A stretch of 14,810 bases of DNA from positions 1-14,810 of the forward strand of contig CALAUG010000037.1 in assembly GCA_937892155.1 (NCBI GenBank), read 5' to 3'. Positions 13,831 to 14,810 of the stretch are shown one piece after another. The DNA comes from an uncultured Bacteroidales bacterium (GTDB taxonomy: Bacteria > Bacteroidota > Bacteroidia > Bacteroidales > UBA1715). The position numbers and the translations under genes were made by a program. The notes under the pieces are model-generated. The model was not told the DNA's origin. It was given only the letters and a program-made list of their open reading frames with translations, and did no database searches. Position 1 is the first letter of the stretch. The number at the start of each line of letters is the position of its first letter.

Positions 13831-13926
13831 ACGTTTTTATGACGAATATTTATGAAATTTGCACGTTTTTATGACGAATATTTATAGCTTTTACACGTTT
13901 TTGTGATGAATACATCCTAACTTTGA
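13831..13926 (-). repeat. Three 32-nt direct repeats upstream of the DUF4143 gene promoter
   Basis: Units start at 13831, 13863 and 13895. The first 23 bases of units 1 and 2 are identical (plus strand ACGTTTTTATGACGAATATT, then TAT), and unit 3 is a weaker match (ACGTTTTTGTGATGAATA). The 32-base spacing is about three helical turns, so copies face the same side of the DNA. The array begins seven bases upstream of the -33 box, a suitable place for an operator or activator array. Confidence 0.85.
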
Positions 13927-13938
13927 CAATGCGGCACC

Positions 13939-14109
13939 CTATTCGCCGTCGCCTATTTTAAGAATATCCAGCAGCGGCTTGATGGATTCTGCTGAGTGGT
14001 TGTGAAGAGGGTTTGGGAGTAGGTTTTGCCGTTCGGCAGCCACACCAGCTGTGCCGCTGCGGTTCTTCTTTCTGCGGGCAAAGGTGACGCAAAATTCACC
14101 GTGCGTCAC
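13939..14109 (-). pseudogene. GC-rich coding remnant, possibly the N-terminal part of a transposase
   Basis: A minus-strand frame of up to 56 residues (possible GTG start at 14109, TAG at 13939) includes FARRKKNRSGTAGVAAERQN. The F-x-R-R-K-K-N-R-S-G-T stretch recalls the N-terminus of IS1634/IS4-type transposases from Bacteroidota, but the similarity is lost after about 20 residues. The block is clearly more GC-rich than its surroundings, which suggests a separate origin. A perfect 8-bp inverted repeat (GGTGACGC at 14083-14090, GCGTCACC at 14103-14110) overlaps the 5' end. No intact gene is present. Confidence 0.35.
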
Positions 14110-14180
14110 CCAATGTTATTTTGTATATAACTGATTTATAAACAGTTACAGAAGTTGGGAAAATTAGTTGTAAAAGTCAG

Positions 14181-14281
14181 GAGAACGCAGGAGACGAATT
14201 ATCCCGATGGACGCTCTACCCAAGTGGAATTATCTCGTCAAAAGGTCGTGAATTTTACCAAGTTATTTTTTTACCGTTACT
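14181..14281 (+). repeat. Direct repeat, copy 2: solo right end of the ISAzo13-like element
   Basis: This is the second copy of the 101-bp sequence at 12221-12321, with one mismatch. It codes for the last transposase residues (ending PKWNYLVKRS) and the right inverted repeat. The rest of the element and its left end are not found next to it, so it is a truncated end. Confidence 0.95.
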
Positions 14282-14361
14282 TAACTGAAAATATTAACAA
14301 AAAAGTTGCATTTATTACTTGAATTTAGCTATTAAAAAATATTGCTGTCCGAAAAAATGTG

Positions 14362-14369
14362 TACTTTTG
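14362..14369 (+). promoter_or_regulatory. Promoter-like -7 box inside the MITE
   Basis: TACTTTTG matches TAnnTTTG on the plus strand. No exact TTTG is at the -33 position. RNA starting near 14375 would end at the terminator at 14412-14452, giving a transcript of about 75 bases. Confidence 0.4.
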
Positions 14370-14411
14370 CCCATGTTATTTTTAATTTTGTAACACAGCA
14401 AAAATAACACA

Positions 14412-14452
14412 AAGGGCTGACTCTCCAAACAGAAATCAGCCCTTGTTTTTTT
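14412..14452 (+). terminator. Intrinsic terminator inside the MITE
   Basis: A 9-bp stem (AAGGGCTGA at 14412-14420, TCAGCCCTT at 14436-14444) with a 15-nt loop is followed by GTTTTTTT. A second hairpin precedes it (GTTATTTTT at 14375-14383 with AAAAATAAC at 14400-14408). The T run makes this a plus-strand terminator. Confidence 0.8.
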
Positions 14453-14483
14453 ACTCTAAAAAAGTTTTATCGGACAGCAATAA

Positions 14484-14689
14484 ATCCATATAAGTTTGTA
14501 AGCTTCTCTGTCGTTACTCATCCTGACAATTGCTATCTAGATGACTCGATGAACCAATATCGCAAGTTGGTGAAAGACTCTCCAAAGTTCAGCAGCTTCA
14601 AATCATCGGACTTGATAAATGCCTCAAAGAAGTATCCCGAACTGCTTGATTGGGTGAAATGGTACGAAGCGGTTTATTACGGAAAGTAG
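14484..14689 (+). pseudogene. C-terminal gene fragment of unknown family, cut at the MITE edge
   Basis: A plus-strand frame runs from the MITE boundary to TAG at 14687-14689 and reads as real protein: KFVSFSVVTHPDNCYLDDSM, then ...KFSSFKSSDLINASKKYPEL and LDWVKWYEAVYYGK. The aromatic-rich, soluble ending is typical of a protein C-terminus, and there is no in-frame start with a ribosome binding site. The open frame continues back into the MITE to 14408, but no coding-like sequence lies on its far side, so the gene was truncated rather than only interrupted. I cannot identify the family with confidence; similar endings occur in some restriction-endonuclease-like proteins, which is a weak guess. 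Confidence 0.55.
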
Positions 14690-14757
14690 TGCATAAAATT
14701 TCGATGTAGGGACGCTTTGTACCAGCCTCAAAAAGTGGACATAAAAGATTTTAACTT

Positions 14758-14810
14758 TCACAGCACCGCGTTGAACAGCCATCCGCTGAGGATGAACATG
14801 ACGGCGATGG
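14758..14810 (-). CDS. C-terminal end of a probable membrane protein (partial, right edge)
   Basis: A minus-strand frame enters from the right edge and ends at TGA (14760-14758) with IAVMFILSGWLFNAVL. The 16 visible residues are strongly hydrophobic and suit a final transmembrane helix, and this end of the window is more GC-rich. Too little is visible to name a family. Confidence 0.45.
   Translation of the reverse strand, partial: IAVMFILSGWLFNAVL

Larger units (their letters stand above)
14341..14481 (+). mobile_element. MITE-like element, about 141 bp
   Basis: Terminal inverted repeats of 17 bp with one mismatch (ATTGCTGTCCGAAAAAA at 14341-14357, TTTTATCGGACAGCAAT at 14465-14481) enclose 107 bases with no transposase. 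TA is found just outside TTGCTGTCC on both sides, which could be a TA target duplication or part of the repeat. The inside carries a promoter-like box and two hairpins, so it looks like an insertion sequence that kept its ends and lost its gene. I cannot name the parent element. Confidence 0.7.

Overview
The window is about 37% GC and most genes lie on the minus strand. Two genes are preceded by the Bacteroidota sigma-ABfr type promoter (TTTG at -33, TAnnTTTG at -7), and most starts have weak ribosome binding sites. With the gene families seen, this points to a gut-type member of the Bacteroidales (Bacteroides, Prevotella or a relative). I cannot name the species.

Positions 1-6380 hold a ribosomally made peptide (RiPP) operon read leftwards. 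A promoter at 6351-6379 is followed by a Cys-rich precursor peptide starting MCRW, an intact M42 aminopeptidase and a radical SAM/SPASM maturase. Next come a second MCRW peptide and a third, unrelated 45-residue peptide; both were found by reading the DNA between larger genes. A perfect 12-bp hairpin follows, then two more radical SAM/SPASM proteins and a GT61-like glycosyltransferase. The last three genes overlap by ATGA. Three precursors, three radical SAM enzymes, a peptidase and a glycosyltransferase suggest a complex modified peptide product. I do not recognise the peptide family.

Positions 6420-10983 hold a tight four-gene module, also leftward: a AAA+ ATPase whose N-terminus looks like a degenerate protein-kinase C-lobe, a helical protein of unknown family, a calcineurin-like phosphoesterase, and an FtsZ-like GTP-binding domain that stops before the T7 loop and is fused to a zinc ribbon. 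NTPase, kinase-like, phosphatase and tubulin-like parts together resemble a phospho-regulated conflict or stress system. This is the best candidate for an undescribed system here, but its function is inference.

Positions 10984-12469 have no normal-sized gene. They hold micro-ORFs separated by two intrinsic terminators (minus strand), then an internally deleted ISAzo13-like insertion sequence. Positions 12470-13768 encode a DUF4143-type ATPase with a consensus promoter and three 32-nt direct repeats just upstream. Positions 13769-14810 are a graveyard: a GC-rich coding remnant, a second copy of the 101-bp ISAzo13-like right end, a 141-bp MITE-like element with its own promoter-like box and terminator, a truncated C-terminal gene fragment, and the tail of a probable membrane protein at the right edge.
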